Positions 46,669 through 55,729 of a DNA stretch of 64,000 nt are shown here, in pieces. A program made the position numbers and the translations under genes. The notes beneath the pieces are model-generated. The model was not told the DNA's origin and did no database searches. It saw only the letters and a list, made by a program, of their open reading frames with translations. Numbering within the stretch: the stretch's first letter is position 1; every line of letters begins with the position of its first letter. The DNA comes from Clostridia bacterium (lineage in GTDB: Bacteria; Bacillota; Clostridia; Monoglobales; Monoglobaceae), in the NCBI GenBank assembly GCA_017397725.1, contig JAFQIA010000008.1, positions 143,583-207,582 of the forward strand. The letters run 5' to 3'.

Positions 46669-47841
46669 TCACCTCCCCAGCATCAAAGCTGTGTTTCCTG
46701 CATTGATCACAATGGTCAACACCATCACAAACATTACACAAACGGCGGTAAGTATCGAGAATAAAACCGAAATGGAATTGGCAAATTCCGAGATACAACC
46801 AATGATTTTCGGTTCAGAAATAGGTTCACAGACAGCCGCAGTCAACCGAAACAGCAGCAGCATCGCCGCAATTTTCAGGATAGGAAAAACAACCATCGCA
46901 ACCAAGCAAAGAATCCCGAATATCCCCACCGAATTTTTAATCAACACACTGCAGTTCATCACCGTTTCTACCGATTCTGCGAGTATTCCGCCTACCACAG
47001 GAATCAGATTAGCAGTGGCGAATTTGCTCAATTTTACAGAAAGGGCATCGGCGCCTCCGGATGCGATACTCTGGATTCCCGCAACGCTGACAAACACTGT
47101 CAGCATCACACTCATCCCCCATTTGATGCTTTGATTCATAAACTTGACCAGCTTTTGGGTTTTGAACCGATCTGACAGATGATTGACAATATTCATTCCG
47201 GTGGCAATCATCACCGCGGGAATCATTATCCCTTGAATAACGGCAACCGACAGTTCCACCACGGTAATCAATACCGGTTCCAGCACAGTAGCAGAAACAA
47301 GGGCACCGCAGGTGACCAAGGTGGTGATGACCAAAGGAACTACCATCTTCATAAATAGCGCAATTTGTTCCACTGTGTCCCCTGCGCATTCTGCAGTCTG
47401 ATAAAATGCTACTGAAGCAATTCCCGCAATGATAATATAGCAGGCATAAAACGCAACCATTCCCACCCCCTCTGCACCAAAACCTTCTTGAAGTCCTGTC
47501 AGATAGGAGCATAGCACCGACAAAATCACAATAAAAATCAGAAGCTTGATCCCCTGATAAACCTCCCCTATAAAAAATTGGATTATGGTTTTTCCTATGG
47601 CAGAAGGGGAAAGGTCGATCTTTCCTTGTACCAACTTGGAAAGGATTTCTTTTGGTTCTTCCTTAGCGAACAAGGACGCAAATGCATCGTCTGCCTCTGC
47701 ATCTTCCAATTGCTCCTCAAACACATCTCCGTAAAATTCGGTGTAGGATTCGAGGATTTCTGTTGTGATATCTTCCTCGGCTAAAACAGGTTGGTTGATC
47801 ACAAGTAATACGACCCAACCAAGAATCCACCATTGTTTCAT
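46669..47841 (-). CDS. spoIIIAE: Stage III sporulation protein AE (SpoIIIAE)
   Basis: SpoIIIAE, 390 residues, is the multi-span membrane protein of the spoIIIA complex. An N-terminal signal-like segment (WWILGWVVLLVINQPVLAEE) is followed by an acidic region to about residue 70 and some seven or eight membrane spans with the conserved GFGAEGVGMVAFYACYIII, VVELSVAVIQGIMIP and ATANLIPVVGGILAESVE. Start at 47839-47841 after AGGAGTG; the GTG three codons upstream lies inside that ribosome site. Confidence 0.93.
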   Translation of the reverse strand: MKQWWILGWVVLLVINQPVLAEEDITTEILESYTEFYGDVFEEQLEDAEADDAFASLFAKEEPKEILSKLVQGKIDLSPSAIGKTIIQFFIGEVYQGIKLLIFIVILSVLCSYLTGLQEGFGAEGVGMVAFYACYIIIAGIASVAFYQTAECAGDTVEQIALFMKMVVPLVITTLVTCGALVSATVLEPVLITVVELSVAVIQGIMIPAVMIATGMNIVNHLSDRFKTQKLVKFMNQSIKWGMSVMLTVFVSVAGIQSIASGGADALSVKLSKFATANLIPVVGGILAESVETVMNCSVLIKNSVGIFGILCLVAMVVFPILKIAAMLLLFRLTAAVCEPISEPKIIGCISEFANSISVLFSILTAVCVMFVMVLTIVINAGNTALMLGR

Positions 47842-47852
47842 CGTTTGCACTC

Positions 47853-48248
47853 CTAAAAATTGATGATGGCACTTACCAAATCCAAAAGTCGGTAAATTGC
47901 CGGCATAGAAAGTGTGAGAATCATCACCTTTCCCGCAAGTTCAATGTTGCTTGCCAGTGAGGATTCCCCTGCATCTTTGCAAAGCTCTGCCCCAAACTGG
48001 CAGAGATATGCCACACCCACAATTTTCATCACCATATGCAGGTATCGGCTTTCCAGTCCGCCACGGCTCGCCAGCTCTTCAAACATCGAAAGAATCCCTT
48101 TCAAATAAGGCGCAATACAAAACAAAATGGCGGATACGCCTAAAATCGGCAGTGCAATGGAAAGCTCCGGCTTATGGGGTTTGATCAGCAAAGTCATCAC
48201 AGTCACCAGCACACCGATACCAAGCACCCTTAAGATATTTACGCTCAT
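47853..48248 (-). CDS. spoIIIAD: Stage III sporulation protein AD (SpoIIIAD)
   Basis: SpoIIIAD, 131 residues, polytopic membrane protein. Typical segments are ILRVLGIGVLVTVMTLLIKPHKPELSIALPI and MVMKIVGVAYLCQFGAELCKDAGE, with four predicted spans. It resembles SpoIIIAC and type III secretion export components. The ATG overlaps the spoIIIAC stop (ATGA), and there is no independent ribosome site, so it is translated by coupling. Confidence 0.92.
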   Translation of the reverse strand: MSVNILRVLGIGVLVTVMTLLIKPHKPELSIALPILGVSAILFCIAPYLKGILSMFEELASRGGLESRYLHMVMKIVGVAYLCQFGAELCKDAGESSLASNIELAGKVMILTLSMPAIYRLLDLVSAIINF

Positions 48249-48442
48249 AACCCGAAAATACTTTTGATGGTATCAAACAGTTTGCTGATTTCCTGAACCA
48301 CCACCAAAAGTACCACAACCAGCCCTGCGATGGTGGTCATCATCGCTTGATCATCCCGACCGGCTCGAACCAGAAGCATATTCAGCACCGCCACCAAAAT
48401 CCCAATGGCAGCCACTTTGAAAATCAAATCCACGCCACTCAT
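48245..48442 (-). CDS. spoIIIAC: Stage III sporulation protein AC (SpoIIIAC)
   Basis: SpoIIIAC, 65 residues, two membrane spans, the smallest product of the operon. It reads SGVDLIFKVAAIGILVAVLNMLLVRAGRDDQAMMTTIAGLVVVLLVV, which is the family pattern. Start is the ATG at 48440-48442 after AGGGAG at eight-base spacing; a GTG three codons upstream overlaps that site. Confidence 0.92.
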   Translation of the reverse strand: MSGVDLIFKVAAIGILVAVLNMLLVRAGRDDQAMMTTIAGLVVVLLVVVQEISKLFDTIKSIFGL

Positions 48443-48454
48443 ACTTTCCACTCC

Positions 48455-48976
48455 CTATGCAAGCAGCAAAACAATCAGCATCCCTGTCAAGAATCCCAAT
48501 CCCTTGCATAACTTTCCGTCTTTTTTCCGCTTTTCCCTTGCCTGTTCCACGCTCAACTTCAGCTTTGCAGAGGTAAGACGGATGTTGTTCAGCTCCGTCC
48601 CTACATCTCCCTGACCGATATGTGCCGCAAAATCAAAAAGGGCAGCGTAGTCCTCGTCTTCCAAGCAAAGACCGGCTTGGCAATATCGGACCGATTCTTC
48701 CCACACCTCTCTAAGTGGCATATGGGGAAACCGTTGCATCAATCCGCTGACCTGCCGAAGCACCGATTGAATGATTCCCTGTTGGGATTCGGCAGTGCGC
48801 AAAATGGCGTCCTTTAGTGGCAAGGATAAAAAACCAATATTAAACGCCAATTGAGAGAGCATCTGTTCCAGTCCCTCTAATTGCCGGATGCGCCCATCCA
48901 TCTTTCCGGCAAGCAAAATCCCGATATAGCCACAGCCCAAAATCACCAAAGCATCTGCCAAATAGCGCAGTATCAA
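48455..48976 (-). CDS. spoIIIAB: Stage III sporulation protein AB (SpoIIIAB)
   Basis: SpoIIIAB, 173 residues, has a membrane segment at each end (about 5-20 and 157-172) and a helical soluble core with GLEQMLSQLAFNIGFLSLPLKDAI and IGQGDVGTELNNIRLTSAKLKLSVEQAREKRKKDGKL, a type II secretion GspF-like pattern. The start is TTG at 48974-48976, overlapping the spoIIIAA stop in TTGA, with GAGGTGA seven bases upstream. Confidence 0.92.
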   Translation of the reverse strand: MILRYLADALVILGCGYIGILLAGKMDGRIRQLEGLEQMLSQLAFNIGFLSLPLKDAILRTAESQQGIIQSVLRQVSGLMQRFPHMPLREVWEESVRYCQAGLCLEDEDYAALFDFAAHIGQGDVGTELNNIRLTSAKLKLSVEQAREKRKKDGKLCKGLGFLTGMLIVLLLA

Positions 48977-49899
48977 AGCGCAATCACCTCAGTATCCGCC
49001 CGGGCATCCGGTGAAGAAAAATCCCGATGCAGCAAAATCGCCTGTTCAAACACCCCGTCCCGAAACAGCGGTTTTAGGAGCTGGCGTTGTTTCACCTCAA
49101 AAATATCCCTGCCGTGGGTGGTTGCAAGAATCGCCACACCGGTTCCGTGGGCAATCCGGATGGCATTCACATCCTCCACCGATGCAATCTCATCGCTGAC
49201 CAATACCCTTGGCGACATGGTACGAAGCAAAAGAGAGATTGCCTCTGCCTTGGGCGCATTGTCAATCAAGTCCGTCTGGGCACCCAGATCATTCTGCAAA
49301 ACGCCATCATACATTGCCCCCAACTCTCCACGGTCATCCGCAACCCCGACCTTGAACCCACGATTGGAAATCTGCCTTGTGATATCCCGCAGTAAGGTGG
49401 TTTTCCCTGTTTGGGGGAGGGAAACAATCAAACTGCTCTTGACCTCACTTCCACGGACGATGCGCTCTATTACCCTGTCTGCCGCGCCAAACACCTGATG
49501 GGCAATACGGAAATTCAAGGAGCTTACCTCCCGAAAGGTTTTGATTTTCCCGTTCTCCATCACCGCCTTGCCGCAGATCCCCACCCGATGTCCTCCTTTG
49601 AGGGTCAAAAACCCCTGTCGGATCTCTTCCAGATGGGCATAGACCGAATTCTCGCAAATTCCAAGAAACGCCGCCTGTACCTCTTTTTCTGTCACGGAAC
49701 AGGCGTTGCTTTCGTGGTTGGTCAACCCTCCAGAATCGGTGACAAAACAGCTCTCCCCCCAAATTCCCACCGTCAGGGGAGCATTGGCACGCAGACGAAT
49801 CTCCTCCATCTCGATGCCCTGTAACATCAGCCCTTCCAATCTACTGCGTAGTCTTGGCGGAAAAAAGGGTAGAACCTCTAACGCTCTTGATGTTTGCAT
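48973..49899 (-). CDS. spoIIIAA: Stage III sporulation protein AA (SpoIIIAA), ATPase
   Basis: SpoIIIAA, 308 residues, is the cytoplasmic ATPase of the channel, related to secretion-system ATPases. The Walker A segment SLPQTGKTTLLRDITRQ lies near residue 160, followed by VGVADDRGELGAM and LLLRTMSPRVLVSDEI (Walker B region) and a GVAILATTHG stretch. First gene of spoIIIAA-AB-AC-AD-AE-AF-AG-AH, in the canonical order. Ribosome site GAGGTGAGGAT. A sigma-E-type -10 lies 36 bases upstream, consistent with mother-cell expression. Confidence 0.95.
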   Translation of the reverse strand: MQTSRALEVLPFFPPRLRSRLEGLMLQGIEMEEIRLRANAPLTVGIWGESCFVTDSGGLTNHESNACSVTEKEVQAAFLGICENSVYAHLEEIRQGFLTLKGGHRVGICGKAVMENGKIKTFREVSSLNFRIAHQVFGAADRVIERIVRGSEVKSSLIVSLPQTGKTTLLRDITRQISNRGFKVGVADDRGELGAMYDGVLQNDLGAQTDLIDNAPKAEAISLLLRTMSPRVLVSDEIASVEDVNAIRIAHGTGVAILATTHGRDIFEVKQRQLLKPLFRDGVFEQAILLHRDFSSPDARADTEVIAL

Positions 49900-49934
49900 A
49901 TCCTCACCTCTTCTTTTCTCAAGTTCTTTGTAGG

Positions 49935-49942
49935 ATTGTATG
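49935..49942 (-). promoter_or_regulatory. Sigma-E-type -10 of the spoIIIA operon
   Basis: CATACAAT on the minus strand, an excellent match to the sigma-E -10 (CATACAMT), 36 bases before the spoIIIAA ATG. The expected -35 region about 14 bases further up reads TTCTAAA, a weak match. Confidence 0.6.
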
Positions 49943-49981
49943 AGGATTTGTCCGGCTTTAGAACTATTTTATGGCAAAGAA

Positions 49982-50006
49982 AAACCCCTCTTTCAAAGAG
50001 GGGTTT
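49982..50006 (-). terminator. Terminator of the dprA-topA-trmFO-galM run
   Basis: 11-bp stem (49982-49992 with 49996-50006) with a three-base loop and T-run on the minus strand, just after galM and before the spoIIIA promoter. Confidence 0.85.
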
Positions 50007-50009
50007 GTG

Positions 50010-51035
50010 TTAGATGAATTTATAAGAAGTGGTGGTTTGGTAGGTTTCACCTTGTTTCAAGACAATGGATGGGAAGTGACTATGACTCATAGCATTGGGG
50101 AACGCCTGTGTTTCAAAGCAAACACCCTGATGCTTCACATAGGATGCACCGCCCTTGTAGACATCCTTTGTATTGATACAATTGCCACAATAAATCTGCA
50201 CACCGGGAAGATCGGTGTAAATCTCCATGGCAATTCCGGTTTGATCACCTGTAAAGGTACCTACCTTGCGGTAGCCTCTGCCACGCAGACAGAAGTTGTG
50301 GTCAAAGCCATCAAACATGGTAATCTGTTCTTCCTTGGAGGAATAAACCTCCCCCATCTTTTTGGGTGTACGCAGGTCAAAAGCAGTGCCGGCAACCGAA
50401 AGGATTTCACCGGTTGGCATACATTCGTCATTGTTGGGGGTAAAGAAATCCGCATCCAACTGGACAGTATGACCGTTTGTGGCACCGGAATCGTGACCGT
50501 TCAGGTTGAAATAACAATGCTGGGTCAGGTTCATCAACGTGTCCTGATCGCAGACACCAATATAGTCAATTTTGAATTGATTGTCCTTGGTCAAGGTATA
50601 GGTCACCTTCACATCCGCATTACCGGGAAAACCCTCTTCTCCATCGGGACTATGTAAGGTCAGAACCAATGCAGGTTCTTCGCCGTCTACCATTTCACAG
50701 TTCCAGACTCTCAGCATAAAGCTGTCCTTATCCCCGCCGTGAAGATTGTTTCTGCCATTGTTTTTGGCAAGGGTATAGGTCTTTCCGTTCAGACAAAAGC
50801 TTGCATCCTCCAATCGGTTGGAGTTTCTGCCTACCAGAACGCCCATACATCCGTCATTGTTAAGATATTGCTCCATGGTATCTCTGCCAAGAGATACGTC
50901 TACCCCACGATATATCAGATTTTTAATGATGCCGCCATAGCTGAGAATTTCTGCTGACAAGCCGCAACCATTATCCATGGTATAGAGGTAAACCTCTTCC
51001 CCTCTTGCCTGTCCGTAATATGCTTTTTGAATCAT
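50010..51035 (-). CDS. galM: Aldose 1-epimerase (mutarotase)
   Basis: GalM interconverts alpha and beta anomers of hexoses. The 341-residue protein has the substrate motif NSNRLEDASF with GRNNLHGG (catalytic His), LTQHCYFNLNGHDSGA (second His), and the Glu in VCFETQAFPNA near the end. The start at 51033-51035 follows AAGGAGG; the GTG just before has only four-base spacing. Its ATG shares one base with the trmFO stop (TGATG), so a sugar enzyme is translationally coupled to a tRNA modification gene. No galactose genes adjoin it. Confidence 0.94.
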   Translation of the reverse strand: MIQKAYYGQARGEEVYLYTMDNGCGLSAEILSYGGIIKNLIYRGVDVSLGRDTMEQYLNNDGCMGVLVGRNSNRLEDASFCLNGKTYTLAKNNGRNNLHGGDKDSFMLRVWNCEMVDGEEPALVLTLHSPDGEEGFPGNADVKVTYTLTKDNQFKIDYIGVCDQDTLMNLTQHCYFNLNGHDSGATNGHTVQLDADFFTPNNDECMPTGEILSVAGTAFDLRTPKKMGEVYSSKEEQITMFDGFDHNFCLRGRGYRKVGTFTGDQTGIAMEIYTDLPGVQIYCGNCINTKDVYKGGASYVKHQGVCFETQAFPNAMSHSHFPSIVLKQGETYQTTTSYKFI

Positions 51036-52339
51036 CACGATTCCTCCTTATATGTCTTGATTTCTTCCAAACTGCGCGTCGCGATTGCCTGCGCCTTTTC
51101 TTTTTTATCCCGAATCCGCACATCCAGCGAATCCATAATTCCATAATTGATATTCATAGGTTGGAAGTTCGTAATACTCTCATTAGAAATATACTTTCCC
51201 AACGCCCCAATAGCAGTTTGGGAAGAAAATTGGGGAACTTCGTTTCCTGTCATCTTTGCCGCAACAGAAAGTCCGGCAATCAGTCCCGATGCCGCGGATT
51301 CTACATACCCTTCCACACCGGTAATCTGCCCTGCGAAGGTGATTTTGGGATGGCTACGCATGGAATAATCTGCGCAAAGCAATTTGGGTGAATTCAGGTA
51401 AGTATTGCGGTGCATCACACCATAACGCATAAACTCTGCCTGTTCCAATCCGGGAATCATTGAAAATACCCGTTTCTGCTCCGGAAATTTCAGGTGGGTC
51501 TGGAATCCGACCAGATTATACATACTTCCTGCCGCATTGTCCTGTCTTAATTGCACCACCGCATAAGGACGGGTGTCATTATGGGGGTTGGTCAGCCCCA
51601 CCGGTTTGAGAGGGCCAAAACGCATGGTATCCTCGCCGCGCTTTGCCATAATCTCAATGGGCATACACCCCTCAAACACCTTGGGGTTCTCCACCCCTTC
51701 ATGCACGGGGGCGCCCTCTGCGCCAATCAATGCCTGATAAAACTTCTGGTATTCCTCCTTGTCCATCGGGCAGTTGATATAATCATCGCCGCCTTTTCCG
51801 TATCTTGCCGCCCGAAACGCCTTGCTCATATCAATACTTTCAAAGCTGACAATGGGCGCTGCCGCATCAAAGAAGTGAAGATAACAATCTCCGGTAAGTG
51901 CTTGAATTTCCTTGGCAAGAGCATCCGAAACCAACGGACCTGCCGCCACAATCACCCACGTATCCTGCGGGATTTCTGTAACCTCTTTTTCTTCAACCGT
52001 GATATTGGGGTGAGTCTTAATTTTTTCGGTTATCATTTGAGAAAAACCATCTCTATCTACCGCCAAAGCACCGCCTGCCGGAACCTTGGTACTATCCGCG
52101 CACGCCATAATCAGAGAATCAAGTTCCCGCATTTCTTCTTTCAAAAGACCCACCGCGTTATAGATGCCGTCCGCACGCAGAGAGTTGCTGCATACCAGTT
52201 CGGCAAAATTTTCGCTTTGATGTGCCGGTGAAAATTTGGTGGGTTTCATCTCCAAAAGGCGCACCTTGATGCCTTTTTCTGCCGCCTGCCAAGCTGCCTC
52301 ACAACCGGCAAGTCCGGCTCCAATAACCAATAATTCCAT
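51035..52339 (-). CDS. trmFO: Methylenetetrahydrofolate-tRNA (uracil-5-)-methyltransferase TrmFO
   Basis: TrmFO makes m5U54 in the T loop of tRNA using methylene-THF and FADH2. The 434-residue flavoprotein starts LLVIGAGLAGCEAAWQAAEKG (FAD loop) and contains LLEMKPTKFSPAHQSENFAELVCSNSLRAD, AGPLVSDALAKEI and GLFFAGQITGVEGYVESAA-like AGQITGVEGYVESAASG. Distinguished from GidA/MnmG by length and this block. Twelve bases separate it from topA, the usual Firmicute order. Confidence 0.96.
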   Translation of the reverse strand: MELLVIGAGLAGCEAAWQAAEKGIKVRLLEMKPTKFSPAHQSENFAELVCSNSLRADGIYNAVGLLKEEMRELDSLIMACADSTKVPAGGALAVDRDGFSQMITEKIKTHPNITVEEKEVTEIPQDTWVIVAAGPLVSDALAKEIQALTGDCYLHFFDAAAPIVSFESIDMSKAFRAARYGKGGDDYINCPMDKEEYQKFYQALIGAEGAPVHEGVENPKVFEGCMPIEIMAKRGEDTMRFGPLKPVGLTNPHNDTRPYAVVQLRQDNAAGSMYNLVGFQTHLKFPEQKRVFSMIPGLEQAEFMRYGVMHRNTYLNSPKLLCADYSMRSHPKITFAGQITGVEGYVESAASGLIAGLSVAAKMTGNEVPQFSSQTAIGALGKYISNESITNFQPMNINYGIMDSLDVRIRDKKEKAQAIATRSLEEIKTYKEES

Positions 52340-52351
52340 GTTGCTTTCCCC

Positions 52352-54454
52352 TTATTTCTTTTTTGCTGCCGGCTTTCTCACATACTTACAATCGGGATTG
52401 AAGCATTTGTAGGTGACCGGACCTCTTCGGCGATAGGGTTTTACCTTCATAATCACGCTGCCACATTCGGGGCAAGTTTCCTTGGTAGGTTCATCCCATG
52501 AAATAAAGTCACAGTTAGGACTGTTGTCACAGGTATAGAACACACTGCCCTTACGGGATTTGCGCACAGACACCTTGCCGCCGCATTTGGGGCAAGGAAC
52601 ATCCAATTCCTGTGTGATTGCCTTGGTATTGCGACATTCCGGAAAACCGGGGCAAGCAAGAAACTTACCGAATTTTCCCTGCTTATACACCATCATCCGT
52701 CCACACTTTTCACAGGGGACATCCGAAACCTCATCCTGAATCTCAACAGTACCGATTTTTTCCTCTGCCTCTTTGAGGGTCTTTGCAAAGGGGGTATAAA
52801 ATTCACGGATGATGTTCTTCCACTCTGCATCGCCATCGGCAACAGTTTCAATCTTATCCTCCATATTGGCAGTGAACTCAATATCTACAATATCTTCAAA
52901 ATGCTCTTTCAAAATATCGGTGACAATAAAACCAAGTTCAGTGGGATAGAGGTTTTTGCCCTCTCTTGCCACATAGCCTCTTGCGGTAATGGTCGCCAAG
53001 GTGGGCGCATAGGTACTCGGTCTGCCGATTCCCTCTTCTTCCATAGTTTTTACCAAGGATGCCTCGGTATAGCGGGCAGGAGGCTGGGTGAAGTGTTGCT
53101 CGTGCTTTAATTCCTTCAAAAGCAAGGGCTGATTCTCTTCCAGATTGGGAATCTTCTTCGCCTTTTCCTCTGCTTCATCCTTGCCTTCTACATACAAAGT
53201 CATAAATCCTGCAAACTTGATTTCAGAGCCGGTTGCTCTTGCCAGATAGTCACCGCAAGTAATATCTGCGGTTACTGAATCCAACACCGCATCAGACATC
53301 TGGCTTGCCATAAAGCGCAACCAAATTAACTGATACAGCTTATACAAATCAGGCTTTAACTTTTCCTTATATTTTTCGGGAGTATTGGCACAGACAGTCG
53401 GACGAATCGCCTCGTGGGCATCCTGTGCACTCTTTTTTGCCCGATAATTTTTCGGGGTTTTGGGAACAAAGGCACTTCCGTATTGGTCGCCAATAAAGGC
53501 TCTTGCCTCATTCTGCGCAACCACAGAAATACGCAAGGAGTCGGTTCTCATATAGGTAATATATCCCATTTCATAAAGCTGCTGTGCCGCAATCATGGTA
53601 CGACGGGATGTGAAATTCAATTTTCTGGATGCCTCCTGTTGGAGGGTACTGGTGGTAAAGGGCGGGGCACTGCGCCGCTTGGTTTCCTTTTTCACCACGG
53701 ATTTTACTACATAGTCCGCTTTTTCCAGATGGGCAACCACCTTTTTGACGGTTTCTTCATCGTGAAGCGCCATCTTTTTCCCATTGGCAGTTCCATAGAA
53801 TTTTGCCATAAAGGGGAGTTTTCCTTTATCGTTGGTGAGCTTTAAGTCAATATTCCAATACTCTTCCGGTTGGAACGCCTCAATCTCTCGTTCGCGGTCA
53901 ACAATCAGTCTTACAACCGCCGACTGTACTCTACCACCGCTCAAGCCCTTTTTCACCTTTTTCCAAAGGAGGGGACTGATGTTATAACCAACAATGCGGT
54001 CGAGAACCCGACGCGCTTGCTGTGCATCTACCAGATTCATATCGATAGGGCGCGCTTCTTTGACCGCTTCTTTCACCACATCCTTGGTTACCTCATTAAA
54101 GGTAATCCGGCAATCGGTGGTGGGGTCAATTCCCAAAACATACGCCAGATGCCAGGAAATTGCTTCTCCTTCGCGGTCAGGGTCGGTTGCGAGAAAAACT
54201 TTTTGCGCAGTGCTTGCCTTTTTCTTCAGTTTTGCAATCAAGTCACCTTTTCCTCGAATGGTGATGTATTTTGGGTCAAAATCATTTTCCAAATCTATAC
54301 CCAGCTGACTTTTGGGCAGATCCCGCACATGACCCATCGTCGCCTCGACGGTATAGCCGCTGCCAAGATATTTTTTGATGGAATCCATTTTGGTGGGTGA
54401 CTCTACAATCACCAATTTCTTTGCCGTTGTTCTTGCAGCCTTTTTTTCCGCCAT
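52352..54454 (-). CDS. topA: DNA topoisomerase I
   Basis: TopA, 700 residues, relaxes negative supercoils. The Toprim domain starts KLVIVESPTKMDSI near residue 14 with ATDPDREGEAISWHLA; the active-site Tyr is in YITYMRTDSLRIS. The C terminus carries three Cys4 zinc ribbons beginning CEKCGRMMVYKQGKFGKFLAC, CPKCGGKVSVRKS and CPECGSVIMKVKPYRR. A Lys/Ala-rich N-terminal and C-terminal tail is present. Start at MAEKKAAR is set by GGAGGA; the TTG five codons earlier lies in the site. Confidence 0.97.
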   Translation of the reverse strand: MAEKKAARTTAKKLVIVESPTKMDSIKKYLGSGYTVEATMGHVRDLPKSQLGIDLENDFDPKYITIRGKGDLIAKLKKKASTAQKVFLATDPDREGEAISWHLAYVLGIDPTTDCRITFNEVTKDVVKEAVKEARPIDMNLVDAQQARRVLDRIVGYNISPLLWKKVKKGLSGGRVQSAVVRLIVDREREIEAFQPEEYWNIDLKLTNDKGKLPFMAKFYGTANGKKMALHDEETVKKVVAHLEKADYVVKSVVKKETKRRSAPPFTTSTLQQEASRKLNFTSRRTMIAAQQLYEMGYITYMRTDSLRISVVAQNEARAFIGDQYGSAFVPKTPKNYRAKKSAQDAHEAIRPTVCANTPEKYKEKLKPDLYKLYQLIWLRFMASQMSDAVLDSVTADITCGDYLARATGSEIKFAGFMTLYVEGKDEAEEKAKKIPNLEENQPLLLKELKHEQHFTQPPARYTEASLVKTMEEEGIGRPSTYAPTLATITARGYVAREGKNLYPTELGFIVTDILKEHFEDIVDIEFTANMEDKIETVADGDAEWKNIIREFYTPFAKTLKEAEEKIGTVEIQDEVSDVPCEKCGRMMVYKQGKFGKFLACPGFPECRNTKAITQELDVPCPKCGGKVSVRKSRKGSVFYTCDNSPNCDFISWDEPTKETCPECGSVIMKVKPYRRRGPVTYKCFNPDCKYVRKPAAKKK

Positions 54455-54483
54455 TCTATCTTCCTCCAAATTATAATAAATTC

Positions 54484-55716
54484 TTACGAATACTTCTCGA
54501 TATCAAAGTAAAACTGATACTGTCCTCCCGCTTGTTGCCGGAGTGCCTTTTTCATTTGCAGAATAATCAGCATACTGCTGAGTTTTCCTACTTCCAATCC
54601 GCAATGTTCTGCCAAATCATCAAAGGAGACCCATTCTCCCTTTTGACACAAATAGCGAAGAATTGTTTGCTCTTCCTCGCGGAATTCACCTTTTTCCAAT
54701 ATCTTGGTCAGTTGATATTCCCGCTCCTGCTCACTGGGCTTTTCTTCTTTTTTGGGTGCAGGCGTCGGAGCAAGCAACTGTTCCACCTTTCCCACAACCG
54801 GCTTTCCAATTAAACTGATACCATACGCCAGCTGCTCAGGATAGAGCGCCAGATATTCTTCCAATACATCTAGTGGTCCGGTTACCTGTTTGGCACCATC
54901 CCGAATCAAGGCATTGGGAAGCTCTGCTGCTTTGTTGATAGGGTTTCCCGGAACTGCAAAAATATCACGGTTGTTTTCAGTTGCCAATCTTGCAGAAAGA
55001 GAGGTTCCGCTTTTTAATTCACCCTCTACAATGATGGTCCCCTGTGCCAATCCTACAAGAATCCTGTTTCGTTGTTTATAAAAATATGGCTTTCCAATGG
55101 TTCCGGGCGGTTGTTCGGATAGAACCCCACCGTGTTCTAAAATATGCTGATACAGATGGGTATGCTCACTGGGATAAATCACATCCACCCCACCTGCTAA
55201 AATCGCAAGGGTGGTACCGCCTGCCTCCAAGGCTCCGCAATGGGCAGCGCCGTCAATTCCCTTTGCCATCCCGCTGATGATGACCATTCCGTTTTCTGCA
55301 AGGTTCCGTGCAAGGATTCCCGCTACTTCCTCTCCATCTTTGGTCGCCCGTCTGGTTCCAACCATCGAGATGCCCAACATCCGATTCATATCCGGAAGTT
55401 TCCCCTTTGCATAGAGCAATAAGGGTGGTTCAAAGATGTGTCTTAACTGTTCAGGATAACGCTCATCCTCCCAGTCAATGATTTGAATCTCTTTCTTGCG
55501 GCAATTCTCCAGCAATCGCTTTGCCCCATCCAGATTGCGGCTGAGTTTCAAGAGATTGCCAAGGCCTAATGTCTTATAAAAATCCGAATCAAAATGATTG
55601 GCACGATAAACTGCCTCCGGTGTTTGAAACTTCTTTAATAGCCGGTGTACCAAAGAAGGATTGTGTCCGCATGCCTGATTGATCCAGATGGCATAAAGCA
55701 GTTGTTCGTCTTCCAT
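54484..55716 (-). CDS. dprA: DNA-processing protein DprA (Smf)
   Basis: DprA protects incoming single-stranded DNA and loads RecA in transformation. The 410-residue protein has a SAM-like N domain (1-70), a Rossmann-type domain with SMVGTRRATKDGEEVA, SGMAKGIDGAAH and LAGGVDVIYPSEH, VEGELKSGTSLSARLA and NRDIFAVPG, and a winged-helix C-terminal domain (340-405). dprA-topA-trmFO is the standard Firmicute order. Ribosome site GGAGGAGCC. Confidence 0.95.
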   Translation of the reverse strand: MEDEQLLYAIWINQACGHNPSLVHRLLKKFQTPEAVYRANHFDSDFYKTLGLGNLLKLSRNLDGAKRLLENCRKKEIQIIDWEDERYPEQLRHIFEPPLLLYAKGKLPDMNRMLGISMVGTRRATKDGEEVAGILARNLAENGMVIISGMAKGIDGAAHCGALEAGGTTLAILAGGVDVIYPSEHTHLYQHILEHGGVLSEQPPGTIGKPYFYKQRNRILVGLAQGTIIVEGELKSGTSLSARLATENNRDIFAVPGNPINKAAELPNALIRDGAKQVTGPLDVLEEYLALYPEQLAYGISLIGKPVVGKVEQLLAPTPAPKKEEKPSEQEREYQLTKILEKGEFREEEQTILRYLCQKGEWVSFDDLAEHCGLEVGKLSSMLIILQMKKALRQQAGGQYQFYFDIEKYS

Positions 55717-55729
55717 CGAGGCTCCTCCT

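Noticed and set aside
48973..49899. Degenerate ATP site in SpoIIIAA (first Gly of the P-loop replaced by Ser)
   Set aside because: The GKTT core is intact, and the first glycine varies in this ATPase family, so function is not obviously lost.
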